Assembly: GCA_027014115.1 (NCBI GenBank)
Contig: JALWEJ010000053.1
Coordinates: 1 to 36,534, forward strand
Source of the DNA: Desulfurellales bacterium
Lineage (GTDB): Bacteria; Campylobacterota_A; Desulfurellia; Desulfurellales; Hippeaceae
DNA length: 36,534 bases
Direction: 5' to 3'
Position 1 is the first letter of the stretch, and the number at the start of each line of letters is the position of its first letter. Positions 1 through 8,046 of this stretch are shown piece after piece. Below the pieces are notes generated by a model. It did not search any database. It was not told the DNA's origin and saw only the letters and a program-made list of their open reading frames with translations. Made by a program: the position numbers and the translations under genes.

Positions 1-73
1 TCTTCTTTATTATGTTCACATCCATGCTGTCACCTCCACTCTCTTTTTCATTCTCACTCTCATTCTCAGACAT
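1..73 (-). CDS. 5' end of an unidentified leftward gene (partial)
   Basis: Only the first two dozen codons lie in the window, so the product cannot be named. An ATG at 73 is preceded by GAGGT (81-85) at 7 nt and opens a Ser/Glu/Asn/Lys-rich acidic stretch. A second in-frame ATG at 25 follows a stronger site, GGAGGTG (31-37), at 5 nt and would give a protein beginning MDVNIIKK. Both starts are in one open frame, so the true start is ambiguous; the better ribosome site favours 25. The gene is divergent from the YvlD-type gene at 178. Confidence 0.5.
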   Translation of the reverse strand, partial: MSENESENEKESGGDSMDVNIIKK

Positions 74-142
74 AGATATTACCTCTATTGCTTTAGGTGG
101 TAAGTATGTTGGGACATATTTGGTCTTCTTTTGCTCAAACAG

Positions 143-171
143 TTTACAATTACATTAAAATTTGATATTTT
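143..171 (+). promoter_or_regulatory. Sigma-70-type promoter abutting the GTG start at 178
   Basis: TTTACA (143-148) and TATTTT (166-171) are separated by 17 nt. The expected transcription start is about 178, which is the first base of the GTG start codon. No Shine-Dalgarno sequence lies between, so the mRNA may be leaderless. The -10 box matches consensus at only four positions. Confidence 0.4.
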
Positions 172-177
172 GTAATC

Positions 178-534
178 GTGAAATTTTTAGTGAGATGGGC
201 TATTAACACCATAGCACTCGGTTTAACGGTTTTGATAGTAAAAGGCATATTTGTCAGTGGCGTTTTGTCATTGGTTGTGGCAAGCCTTGTAATAGGTTTT
301 TTAAATGCCATTGTCAGACCTGTAATGATTATTCTAACTTTGCCTCTCAATGTTCTTACATTGGGTTCATTTACATTAATTATCAATACCATCATGATAC
401 TAATAACCGCTCAGATTGTCAGAGGTTTTGATGTATCGGGTTTTTGGGCTGCATTTGTTGCATCGCTAATAATGAGCTTCATAAGCTTTATGCTGAACAT
501 GTTTGTATATGTAAATAAAGATGAAGAAATATAA
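178..534 (+). CDS. YvlD/DUF360-type small integral membrane protein (phage holin family 4 fold)
   Basis: A 118-residue protein that is almost entirely membrane segments: about four hydrophobic helices (near 8-28, 30-50, 58-80 and 85-110) separated by short loops. The MKFLVRW start, the GFLNAIVRP loop and the LPLNVLTLGSFTL stretch are typical of the YvlD/DUF360 family, listed with phage holin family 4. Members are chromosomal envelope proteins of unknown function, and nothing here points to a phage. The start is GTG at 178 because the conserved N-terminus begins there and no ribosome site exists upstream. It is followed after 17 nt by the flavoprotein gene, so the two are probably co-transcribed. 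Confidence 0.8.
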   Translation: MKFLVRWAINTIALGLTVLIVKGIFVSGVLSLVVASLVIGFLNAIVRPVMIILTLPLNVLTLGSFTLIINTIMILITAQIVRGFDVSGFWAAFVASLIMSFISFMLNMFVYVNKDEEI

Positions 535-551
535 ATATTCGGGGTTTTGCT

Positions 552-1643
552 ATGATATCAAAAAAAATGCCTAATCTATATTTTAGAGATTTAAAGGTTG
601 AGGTTCCTATAATTCAAGGGGGTATGGGTGTCGGCATATCTATGTCAAAACTTGCATCTGCCGTTGCAAATGCAGGTGGCGTGGGCGTTATATCGGCAGC
701 AGAAATAGGTTTTGTAAAAGATAATTTTGCAAAAAATCCAAAAGAAGCAAATAAAATTGTTTTGACCGAAGAAATAAAAAAGGCAAAACAACTTGCACCG
801 AATGGCGTAATCGGTGTTAATATAATGGTGGCGATGACCGAGTTTATTGACCTAATTAAAACATCTATAGAGGCCAAAGCCGATATACTCTTTTGCGGGG
901 CAGGCCTTCCTTTAACGGTTCCTATTGATGAAATAAAGGAAAGCGGTATAAAAATTGGTGTTATCGTATCCTCAGCAAAAGCAGCAACACTAATTTTCAA
1001 ATACTGGGACAGACACTACGGTGTAATACCTGACGGTGTTGTGGTAGAAGGTCCAAAAGCCGGAGGCCATCTCGGTTTTAAATACGAACAAATTGAAAAC
1101 CCAAATTATTCACTGGAAAAAATATTCCCGCCTGTCGTAAAAGCCGTAAAAATCTACGAAGAACAATACAATAAAAAAATACCTGTAATTGCTGCTGGTG
1201 GAATTTATACCGGTGAAGATATATATAAATTCATAAATGAATTCGGGGCAAGTGGCGTTCAAATGGCAACACGCTTTGTTACAACACATGAATGCGATGC
1301 TGATATAAAATTCAAAGAAGCATATATAAACTGCAAAAAAGAGGATATAACAATAATCAAAAGCCCCGTAGGACTACCGGGAAGAGCCATAAAAAACGAA
1401 TTTTTAGAGGACGTTGAGGAGGGTAAAAAACAACCATTTAAATGTATATGGCAATGTCTGAAAGGCTGCAAATATACAAAAGCACCTTACTGCATAACAC
1501 AAGCTCTTATAAGCGCCCAAAAAGGAATATTCAAAAGCGGATTTGCGTTTGCAGGTTCAAATGCCTACAGAGTAGACAAAATAGTCTCGGTACAAGAGCT
1601 TATGGATGAATTAATAGAGGGCTATGAACAAGCTGCAGAATAA
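552..1643 (+). CDS. Nitronate monooxygenase / FabK-like FMN oxidoreductase
   Basis: A 363-residue TIM-barrel flavoprotein of the 2-nitropropane dioxygenase family. Visible landmarks are PIIQGGMGVGIS near residue 19, a CGAGLP motif, EGPKAGGHLGF (phosphate and flavin-binding loop with the family's active-site His), PVIAAGGI and GVQMATRF. The family includes nitronate monooxygenases and the enoyl-ACP reductase FabK, and sequence alone does not settle which. The C-terminal part carries four cysteines (C298, C302, C306, C314; CIWQCLKGCKYTKAPYCI), which could bind a metal or cluster and occur in a subgroup of the family. The ribosome site is weak (GGGG at 541-544). It lies between the YvlD gene and typA, apparently in one transcript. 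Confidence 0.85.
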   Translation: MISKKMPNLYFRDLKVEVPIIQGGMGVGISMSKLASAVANAGGVGVISAAEIGFVKDNFAKNPKEANKIVLTEEIKKAKQLAPNGVIGVNIMVAMTEFIDLIKTSIEAKADILFCGAGLPLTVPIDEIKESGIKIGVIVSSAKAATLIFKYWDRHYGVIPDGVVVEGPKAGGHLGFKYEQIENPNYSLEKIFPPVVKAVKIYEEQYNKKIPVIAAGGIYTGEDIYKFINEFGASGVQMATRFVTTHECDADIKFKEAYINCKKEDITIIKSPVGLPGRAIKNEFLEDVEEGKKQPFKCIWQCLKGCKYTKAPYCITQALISAQKGIFKSGFAFAGSNAYRVDKIVSVQELMDELIEGYEQAAE

Positions 1644-1690
1644 GATTAATTTTTAGTGTATAAATAGTATTCTCAAGGAGTTATATAATA

Positions 1691-3514
1691 ATGATGAAAA
1701 ATGATAGCATTAGAAACATAGCTATAATAGCTCATGTCGATCACGGAAAAACCACACTTGTCGATGCCATGCTTAAACAGAGCGGACTTTTCAGAGAAAA
1801 CCAAAATGTAGAGGAACGCATCCTTGACAGTATGGATTTGGAAAGAGAACACGGCATAACCATAGCTGCAAAAAACTGCTCAATCAAGTATAAAGATGTA
1901 AAAATAAATGTAGTCGATACACCTGGGCATGCTGACTTTGGAGGAGAGGTTGAAAGGGCACTATCTATGGTTGATGGGGCTATTTTGCTTGTTGATGCAG
2001 CAGAAGGTCCTCTGCCCCAAACACGTTTTGTACTCAAAAAAACTCTTGAGAGAAAACTTAAAATCATCGTAGTTATAAATAAAATCGACAGAAAAGATGC
2101 GAGAGCATCTGAAGTTTTGGATGAAATATATGACTTGTTCATAGATTTGGATGCAGCGGACGAGCAGCTTGATTTTCCATACCTTTATTCAGTAGCCAAA
2201 GAGGGAATAGCCAAAAAAAATCTTGATGATGCAAGTGGAGATTTAGGTGTTTTATTTCAAACTATTGTCAATAAAATACCAGCTCCCGAATATGACGAGT
2301 CAAAACCATTTCAGATGCTTGTAAGCGACTTGGGGCACTCTGACTACCTTGGAAGACTTGCTATAGGAAAGATAGTAAACGGGGAGGTGTCGCTAACCGA
2401 CAACCTTATATATATAGATAAAGATAAAAAAGAGGTACCAATAAAAATATCCACTATGCAGGTATATGAGGGATTAAACCTAAAAAATACAAAAAGTGCC
2501 AAAGCTGGTGAGATAATAGTAATATCGGGTTCAATAGAAAACATAAGTATAGGTGATACCGTCTGTTCAAAAGAGAGTCCACTCGCCTTAAAAAGACTGA
2601 GGGTGGATGAACCTACTGTCGCTATGAAATTTACAATTAACACATCACCGTTTTCCGGCATGGAAGGGGATATTGTCCAATCAAACAAAATAAAAGAAAG
2701 ACTGCGCAAAGAAATAATAAAAAACGTATCTATAGCCATAGAAGAAACAAGCAATGCAGATGAGCTTATAGTGAAAGGCAGGGGAGAGCTTCAGCTTGTT
2801 ATTTTAATAGAAATGATGAGAAGAGAGAGCTTTGAGTTAACGGTAGGCAGACCACAGGTAATTTTTAAATATGACGGTTCAAAAAAACTTGAACCGATAG
2901 AGAGGCTCTTCATAGACTGTAATGAGGAGTTTGTCGGAGCTGTGACAAGTAAACTCTCGCAAAGAAAAGGCAAAATGGTCAATATGATAAATAAAGGCTC
3001 AGGTAGAGTTAGGCTTGAATTTTTAATACCCGCAAGAACATTGATAGGATACAGAGACGAATTTATGACAGACACAAAAGGAACAGGAATAGTGAACTCA
3101 TACTTTGAAGGATATAAAGAATTTCAGGGTGATTTTAAATCCAGGTTTACAGGTTCGCTTATATCGGACAGGGGAGGGACTGCAACGGCTTATGCTTTAT
3201 TTAATCTTGAACCAAGAGGTAGATTGTTCATAAAACCAGGTGATAGGGTTTATGAGGGAATGATTGTCGGGGAACACAGCAAAGACAGAGACTTAAACGT
3301 CAATCCCACAAAAGAGAAAAAGCTGTCAAATATGAGAGCAGCAGGCAGAGACGACAACATTATACTTGCACCTGTCACACCCATGAATTTAGAAAAAGCC
3401 ATAAATTTTATCAAGGATGATGAGCTTGTAGAAATAACTCCAAAGTCTGTAAGACTTAGAAAATCCATACTCCCAGCACAAAAAAGAAAAGTTTATGAGC
3501 ATACAAAAGACTAA
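1691..3514 (+). CDS. typA: Ribosome-associated GTPase TypA/BipA
   Basis: A translational GTPase of 607 residues, the usual TypA/BipA length. It acts on the ribosome and is linked to 50S assembly and growth under stress or cold. The G domain is intact: G1 AHVDHGKTT (14-22), G3 DTPGH (76-80), G4 NKID (130-133). It is followed by a domain-2 barrel and EF-G-like domains III and V, and ends with the Lys/Arg-rich TypA C-terminal domain including SVRLRKSILP. AAGGAG at 1675-1680 lies 10 nt before the first of two adjacent ATGs. Only 47 nt separate it from the preceding flavoprotein gene, with no clear separate promoter. Confidence 0.95.
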   Translation: MMKNDSIRNIAIIAHVDHGKTTLVDAMLKQSGLFRENQNVEERILDSMDLEREHGITIAAKNCSIKYKDVKINVVDTPGHADFGGEVERALSMVDGAILLVDAAEGPLPQTRFVLKKTLERKLKIIVVINKIDRKDARASEVLDEIYDLFIDLDAADEQLDFPYLYSVAKEGIAKKNLDDASGDLGVLFQTIVNKIPAPEYDESKPFQMLVSDLGHSDYLGRLAIGKIVNGEVSLTDNLIYIDKDKKEVPIKISTMQVYEGLNLKNTKSAKAGEIIVISGSIENISIGDTVCSKESPLALKRLRVDEPTVAMKFTINTSPFSGMEGDIVQSNKIKERLRKEIIKNVSIAIEETSNADELIVKGRGELQLVILIEMMRRESFELTVGRPQVIFKYDGSKKLEPIERLFIDCNEEFVGAVTSKLSQRKGKMVNMINKGSGRVRLEFLIPARTLIGYRDEFMTDTKGTGIVNSYFEGYKEFQGDFKSRFTGSLISDRGGTATAYALFNLEPRGRLFIKPGDRVYEGMIVGEHSKDRDLNVNPTKEKKLSNMRAAGRDDNIILAPVTPMNLEKAINFIKDDELVEITPKSVRLRKSILPAQKRKVYEHTKD

Positions 3515-3527
3515 ACAAAAGAAAAAT

Positions 3528-3557
3528 TTGACTTATCAAATTAAATTATACTAAACT
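3528..3557 (+). promoter_or_regulatory. Promoter of the universal stress protein gene
   Basis: TTGACT (3528-3533) and TAAACT (3552-3557) are 18 nt apart. They lie in the short gap after the typA stop and upstream of the strong ribosome site at 3566-3572. An alternative -10, TATACT at 3547-3552, is too close to the -35 box (13 nt). Confidence 0.5.
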
Positions 3558-3577
3558 TATAAAAAAGGAGGTTAGCT

Positions 3578-4024
3578 ATGTATAGAAACATTATCGTTAT
3601 GACAGACTTCTCCAAGGATTCGGATTTTGCAACAAAGATTGCCTGTGAAATATCAAAAACATTTTCAAGCAAGCTCTACGTAATGCACGTTGGCTATATG
3701 GACCCAGGTTTTACAGTTTTACTTGACGATGAAGATATGGATAAAGTTAAGAAAAGAATGGACGAAAATGTTGAAAAGGAATTTGAGAAATTGGAAGAAA
3801 GAGTGCCATGTCTTAAAGATGTAGATTATAAAACGATATATCACAGAGGAGTGCCTTACGAAGAAGGATTGAAAGAAATTGAAACCGGAAAATACGACCT
3901 GTTGGTTTTGGGTTCACACGGAAAAAATAGCATAAAAAAATTCTTCTACGGAAGCACAACAGCAAAACTCACAAGACGATCCCCTATAAGCACCTTGATC
4001 ACAAGAAATACAGAAGAAAAATAA
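3578..4024 (+). CDS. Universal stress protein, UspA family
   Basis: A single-domain UspA-type protein of 148 residues, the usual length. These cytoplasmic Rossmann-like proteins bind ATP or AMP and accumulate during stress or growth arrest; the specific role is not inferable. The start (MYRNIIVMTDFS) gives the first strand and conserved Asp. Near the C-terminus the nucleotide motif G-x2-G-x9-G-S is complete (GSHG, nine residues, then GST). The ribosome site AAGGAGGT is among the strongest in the window, suggesting high expression. The gene probably has its own promoter and is followed by a strong terminator. Confidence 0.9.
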   Translation: MYRNIIVMTDFSKDSDFATKIACEISKTFSSKLYVMHVGYMDPGFTVLLDDEDMDKVKKRMDENVEKEFEKLEERVPCLKDVDYKTIYHRGVPYEEGLKEIETGKYDLLVLGSHGKNSIKKFFYGSTTAKLTRRSPISTLITRNTEEK

Positions 4025-4043
4025 TAATAAAACTTCTTTTTAT

Positions 4044-4071
4044 AAAAAAGGGGCATTAATGCCCCTTTTTT
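4044..4071. terminator. Bidirectional rho-independent terminator
   Basis: The 16-nt perfect palindrome GGGGCATTAATGCCCC (4050-4065) is flanked by A6 on the left and T6 on the right. It therefore forms a hairpin with a U tract on either strand. It sits exactly between the convergent universal stress protein and TRAP permease genes and can serve both. Confidence 0.9.
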
Positions 4072-4078
4072 ATAATTC

Positions 4079-6127
4079 TCAAGCTGCTGCAGTTTTAATT
4101 TTTGACCTTGCTTTCTGTTCAAGATAGAGAAGACCAAAAATTATTAACCCTGGTATATACATGTAATATTTCAAATCTGGAGATAAATGGAAGGTTTGAA
4201 TAGGGCCTGAGGGATTAAATAAAATCCATGTGGCTGCAAGGAAAAACGGAACTTCGTACCATTTGTTTTTTGTAATAAACCATCCCTGCAGTGCAGAAGC
4301 GAATGCAAACGAACCCAACACAGCCATCAAAAAAATCATAATAATCTTAGGCCAGCTTGTAATATGATACAAAATTAAATCGGGATTAAATACAAACATA
4401 AAGGGCAATATCGCTGTTCTCATATCATAGATAAATCCTTGAATAGCTGTTGGTATAGGGTCTGTCTCTGCCAATGCTGCCGCCGCATAGGCGGCCAATC
4501 CCACAGGTGGCGTATCATCTGCTATAATGCCAAAATAGAAACAGAAAAGATGCGCTGCCATTAAAGGAATAAAGAAACCGTAATTGTGACCTATTGTAAC
4601 TATAACCGGTGCAGTTAAAGATGCCATAACTATATAGTTGGCGGTAGTCGGAAGACCCATACCTAGAAGCAAACTTGCCATCGCTGTTATAATAAGAAGA
4701 AGATATATATTGCCGTGTGCTAAAGTATCAACAAGCTCCGTAATCATACTTCCTATACCTGTAGCAACAAGACCTACAACAACTCCGGCAGATGCACAAG
4801 CCAAAGCGACAACAACCATATTCCTAGAACCCGAAACAAAAGCATCAGCCGTTACCTTTACAGAATTAAAAAGGGCATCAGACAGCTTTATACCCTCTTT
4901 TTTGACCTTTCTTATCTCTTGATAAAGAATTGTAAAAACAAGTAGTATAATTGTTCTAAATGCCGACATAGCAGGAGAATGTCTCAAAACCATAAGCTCG
5001 ATAACAAGCCATGTTATAGGTATAAGATAATGCATTCCGTTTTTGAAAACCTCTTTTGCATTCGGAAGTTCCTCTTTTGGTAAGCCTTTTAATCCTAACT
5101 TGCTTGCTTCGAGGTGGGATACAAAAAAGAGTGCAATATATGCAACAAGTGCCGGTATGAAAGCTGCCTTAACAACCTGTATATAAGGGACGTTAACATA
5201 TTCTGCAATAATAAACGCCGCAGCTCCCATAATAGGTGGCATTAGCTGGCCGTTTATACTTGCAGCAACCTCTGTCGCCCCTGCTTTTTTTGCAGGATAA
5301 CCCGTCTTTTTCATAAGAGGTATTGTAAATGTTCCTGTTGTAACAACATTTGCAACTGATGAACCAGAAACCAAGCCAGTTAGTCCGCTTGCTATAACAG
5401 CCGATTTAGCAGGACCGCCTTTATACCTTCCAAGACCGGCAAATGCTAAATCTATAAAAAATTTACCCGCTCCTGCTTTTTCAAGCATAGCACCCATTAA
5501 AACAAACAGAAAAACTATATTCGTTGAAACGCGCAAAGGGATACCGAAGATTCCCTCGGTAGATAAAGAAAGCTGGCTAACATATTTTTCAAGATTCACA
5601 CCTCTGTATGCCAAAAGCTCGGGCAAATGGGGACCGAAAAAGCCATAAAGCGTAAAAAGCAGGCCAACCATAGGCAAAGCAGGCCCAATAGCCCTTCTTG
5701 TAGCCTCAAAAACCATAACAATCAACAATAAACCGAATATTTTATCCGCCATATTGGGTGAACCCATTCTCATGGATATTCCCGTCCATTCAACCATAAT
5801 ATACAAAGATACGGCAACACCTATCGCCGCAAATATATAATCTATTATCGGTATACCTTCTCTCTGAGATAGGAAAGGTAGTGATTTAATATGGTGTCTT
5901 TTCAGGAAAGGGATGCTCGTAAAAACCATAGCCATAGCAAAAGCAAGGTGAATTGAACGCGCAAATGTACTATCTATCGTCCACACGCTTGCTATTGCAA
6001 GCTGAAATAAAGCCCAAGATACCCCTATTGTCCAAACAAGGGCTTTTTCATACTTGTTCAAAGTTCTTAGATCACCGGTATCCTCTTTTAGAAGTTCTTC
6101 AAGTTCTTTTTTTCTATCCTTGTCCAT
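4079..6127 (-). CDS. TRAP transporter 4TM/12TM fused permease (TAXI type)
   Basis: A 682-residue polytopic membrane protein corresponding to the DctQ (small) and DctM (large) TRAP permease subunits fused in one chain, as is usual in TAXI-type TRAP systems. Secondary import is driven by an ion gradient. The first 180 residues hold several TM helices of the DctQ-like part; the rest is DctM-like with about 12 helices. Family-typical stretches are SGLTGLVSGSSVANVVTTG, EVAASINGQLMPPIMGAAAF, LLGMGLPTTANYIVMA and DDTPPVGLAAYAAA. The ATG at 6127 follows AAAGGGG. The substrate is not evident; TAXI systems are associated with glutamate, 2-oxoglutarate or other organic acids. The receptor is the next gene upstream. 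Confidence 0.93.
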   Translation of the reverse strand: MDKDRKKELEELLKEDTGDLRTLNKYEKALVWTIGVSWALFQLAIASVWTIDSTFARSIHLAFAMAMVFTSIPFLKRHHIKSLPFLSQREGIPIIDYIFAAIGVAVSLYIMVEWTGISMRMGSPNMADKIFGLLLIVMVFEATRRAIGPALPMVGLLFTLYGFFGPHLPELLAYRGVNLEKYVSQLSLSTEGIFGIPLRVSTNIVFLFVLMGAMLEKAGAGKFFIDLAFAGLGRYKGGPAKSAVIASGLTGLVSGSSVANVVTTGTFTIPLMKKTGYPAKKAGATEVAASINGQLMPPIMGAAAFIIAEYVNVPYIQVVKAAFIPALVAYIALFFVSHLEASKLGLKGLPKEELPNAKEVFKNGMHYLIPITWLVIELMVLRHSPAMSAFRTIILLVFTILYQEIRKVKKEGIKLSDALFNSVKVTADAFVSGSRNMVVVALACASAGVVVGLVATGIGSMITELVDTLAHGNIYLLLIITAMASLLLGMGLPTTANYIVMASLTAPVIVTIGHNYGFFIPLMAAHLFCFYFGIIADDTPPVGLAAYAAAALAETDPIPTAIQGFIYDMRTAILPFMFVFNPDLILYHITSWPKIIMIFLMAVLGSFAFASALQGWFITKNKWYEVPFFLAATWILFNPSGPIQTFHLSPDLKYYMYIPGLIIFGLLYLEQKARSKIKTAAA

Positions 6128-6154
6128 TTAGAACCCCTTTGGATAAAAATTTTT

Positions 6155-6190
6155 AAAAAAAAACGGATGACATAATTATGTCACCCGTTT
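6155..6190 (-). terminator. Intra-operon hairpin with U tract between receptor and permease
   Basis: Positions 6161-6190 fold into a 13-bp stem (AAACGG + TGACAT pairing with ATGTCA + CCGTTT, with one G-U pair on the transcribed strand) and a 4-nt AATT loop. It is followed on the minus strand by a T tract (complement of 6155-6163). It lies between the TAXI receptor gene and the permease gene, so it likely attenuates read-through and keeps the receptor in excess. Confidence 0.8.
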
Positions 6191-6213
6191 AAGCTATTCC
6201 TTGCTAATTAAAG

Positions 6214-7215
6214 TTATTTAATTAAAGATTTAGGAATATATTTAATTAAACCAGACTCTTTGTAATACTTTAATGCACCTGGATGTATAGGTGCTGTCAA
6301 ACCTTGAAGCATATTCTGCTTTGTCAAAACAGCATATGCGGGGTGTAGTTTTTTAAATGCTTCAAAGTTGTCGAAAACTTCTTTTGTAATAGCATAAACA
6401 ACATTTGCAGGCTCTTTTGCACTTGTAACCAAAGTAGCTTTAACACCCACTGTGCTTACAGCATCCTGTTTGTTTGCAGCCATAGGATAGAATTTTTTAA
6501 CTAAAATTTGAGCTTTTGCATAGTATGGATGTTTTTTCAATAGTTTATCAACAGCAGGGCCTGTGATAGGAATAATTCTAACCTTAATTCTTCCGCTTGT
6601 AGCTTCTTTGATATTTCCGTTTGGATGTCCAACTGTGTAAAAGAATGCATCAATTCTTCCATCCTGCAACAATCCCGGAGCTTCAACGGCTTTAACATAC
6701 TCAGGATGTATATCTTTCAAAGATATACCGAATGCTGCCAAAACATCTTTTGAGTTCTGGAGCTGACCTGAACCCGGGTTACCCAAATTAACTCTTTTGC
6801 CCTTCAAATCTGCAACACTTTTGATTCCACTGTCAACAGACGCAATAAGTGTAATAGATTCCGGGTGAATAGAAAAAACGCTTCTTAGATTTTTCTGAGG
6901 ACCTTTGTCCTTCCACTCTGCCAAACCATGCCATGCCTCATACTGCCTGTCCGATTGACAAATACCAAAATCAAGATCACCGCTTAACACAGCATTAATG
7001 TTGTAAACAGATCCTCCTGTCGATTCAACCGTTGCCTTAATGCCGTACTCTTTGTACTTTTTGTTTACCATCTTAGAGATAGCTCCACCTGTAGGATAGT
7101 AAACACCCGTAACACCACCTGTTCCAATAGTTACGAATATTCTCTTTCCGTAACTAAGAGAAACAACACTGACCAAAAACAACATAGCCAGCAACAAAAT
7201 CTTGCCTTTACGCAT
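6214..7215 (-). CDS. TAXI-family TRAP transporter solute receptor
   Basis: A periplasmic substrate-binding protein that delivers solute to the TRAP permease encoded downstream. It has a signal peptide (MRKGKILLLAMLFLVSVVSL, cleavage probably after SYG) and then the TAXI signature region with GTGGVTGVYYPTGGAIS, ESTGGSVYNINAVLSGDLDF and GKRVNLGNPGSG. About 333 residues is normal for the family. The frame is open to a TTG at 7230, but the ribosome site GGAGGTG (7222-7228) overlaps that codon and sits 6 nt before the ATG at 7215, so 7215 is chosen. It is the first gene of a two-gene operon with its own promoter at 7281-7309. Confidence 0.93.
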   Translation of the reverse strand: MRKGKILLLAMLFLVSVVSLSYGKRIFVTIGTGGVTGVYYPTGGAISKMVNKKYKEYGIKATVESTGGSVYNINAVLSGDLDFGICQSDRQYEAWHGLAEWKDKGPQKNLRSVFSIHPESITLIASVDSGIKSVADLKGKRVNLGNPGSGQLQNSKDVLAAFGISLKDIHPEYVKAVEAPGLLQDGRIDAFFYTVGHPNGNIKEATSGRIKVRIIPITGPAVDKLLKKHPYYAKAQILVKKFYPMAANKQDAVSTVGVKATLVTSAKEPANVVYAITKEVFDNFEAFKKLHPAYAVLTKQNMLQGLTAPIHPGALKYYKESGLIKYIPKSLIK

Positions 7216-7280
7216 AGGCAACACCTCCAAAAAAAATTTTAATACTTACAAACCGATGCTACACCAAAAACACATTGATT

Positions 7281-7309
7281 ATGTTACAAAAAAATTTACT
7301 GATTGTCAA
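7281..7309 (-). promoter_or_regulatory. Promoter of the TAXI transporter operon
   Basis: On the minus strand TTGACA (complement of 7304-7309) and TAACAT (complement of 7281-7286) are 17 nt apart. This would start transcription near 7274 and leave a leader of about 60 nt before the receptor ATG. Confidence 0.7.
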
Positions 7310-7406
7310 AAAGTTAATTAATTTATTAAAAATTAAACAGTATTAATATTATGAACATTTTTCATATTTAAAACATTGAATCTGTTATATGTAATTTGAC
7401 ATAAGG

Positions 7407-7480
7407 GGTGGGCAGTGAATCAAGCCCACCTAATAAAAGGTAAAATAGATGGGGGGGAGGCCTCACTGGGGGAGTGAGGC
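7407..7480. other. Two tandem GC-rich hairpins, unexplained
   Basis: In an AT-rich, gene-free stretch two inverted repeats lie close together: GGTGGGC/GCCCACC (7407-7413 with 7424-7430, 10-nt loop) and GCCTCACT/AGTGAGGC (7460-7467 with 7473-7480, GGGGG loop). A G8 run occupies part of the spacer (7451-7457). Neither hairpin is followed by a U tract on either strand, so they are not ordinary terminators. They may be part of a small RNA, a leader structure or a repeat element; I cannot choose between these. Confidence 0.55.
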
Positions 7481-7505
7481 AATTGTGTAACTTAGACTAA
7501 ATTAA

Positions 7506-7533
7506 ATTCTACCTATAAATTTTTCTAATGCAA
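7506..7533 (-). promoter_or_regulatory. Possible leftward promoter upstream of the hairpin pair
   Basis: On the minus strand TTGCAT (complement of 7528-7533) and TAGAAT (complement of 7506-7511) are 16 nt apart, with a start near 7499. The transcript would run through both hairpins at 7480-7407 towards the TAXI promoter. It supports, but does not prove, a small RNA or a second long leader for the transporter operon. Confidence 0.4.
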
Positions 7534-7568
7534 GAAAAATATTTATTGTTTTTTCGACACAAAAAATA

Positions 7569-7596
7569 TTGACAAACATAAAACAATTCATATACT
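7569..7596 (+). promoter_or_regulatory. Promoter of the tRNA-Asn gene
   Basis: TTGACA (7569-7574) and TATACT (7591-7596) are separated by 16 nt and end about 20 nt before the mature tRNA 5' end. This is one of the best consensus matches in the window, as expected for a stable RNA gene. Confidence 0.8.
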
Positions 7597-7617
7597 TGCA
7601 TTTGTCTTATTTATTGC

Positions 7618-7693
<76 letters not shown>

Positions 7694-7712
7694 TTAAAAA
7701 ACTTTAATTGGA

Positions 7713-7747
7713 TGCCAATTCCGAGAAAATCGGGGTTGGCATTTTTT
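7713..7747 (+). terminator. Rho-independent terminator of tRNA-Asn
   Basis: A 12-bp stem (7713-7724 pairing with 7730-7741, two G-U pairs) with a GAAAA loop is followed by T6 (7742-7747). It lies 20 nt after the CCA end of the tRNA. Confidence 0.9.
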
Positions 7748-8046
7748 GTCGGTGAAAATGCGAGTGTCCACATAGTGCAGATTTTTTCAACCACATCTAT
7801 TAAAATATCTAAAATCATTTTAACTCGATTAAAACAATAAAGTTTGCCTATTTTGTTTATATAATCCGATAATGTGCAATTAAAGTATATACAATTTTTC
7901 GTATTCTTAAGAAAATAGAGTCTACGAACAATACAAAACACAACATCAAAAGATTCAACCTTGCTTTTGCCAACATTGTGGGTATTATTTTATTAATAGG
8001 ATGTTTAATATTAAAATAACAATAAAAGCAAAAACGGAGGATTGAT
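7748..8046. other. Gene-free AT-rich stretch
   Basis: No convincing coding region here. A rightward open stretch ending at about 8020 has a hydrophobic end (NIVGIILLIGCLILK) but no usable start codon, so it may be the tail of a decayed gene or chance. The leftward frames here read through the antisense of the tRNA and are rejected. The only clear signal is the ribosome site GGAGG (8036-8040) belonging to the next gene. Confidence 0.5.

Noticed and set aside
178-534. Phage holin and hence a prophage at the left edge
   Set aside because: The family name is historical; no other phage gene is nearby and the protein is of the chromosomal YvlD type.
4638-4922. Rightward open frame inside the TRAP permease gene
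   Set aside because: Antisense of a convincing membrane protein gene, with biased composition and no ribosome site.
7231-7617. CRISPR array or direct repeats in the AT-rich gap
   Set aside because: Only two different inverted repeats are present; there is no regular repeat-spacer pattern here or elsewhere in the window.
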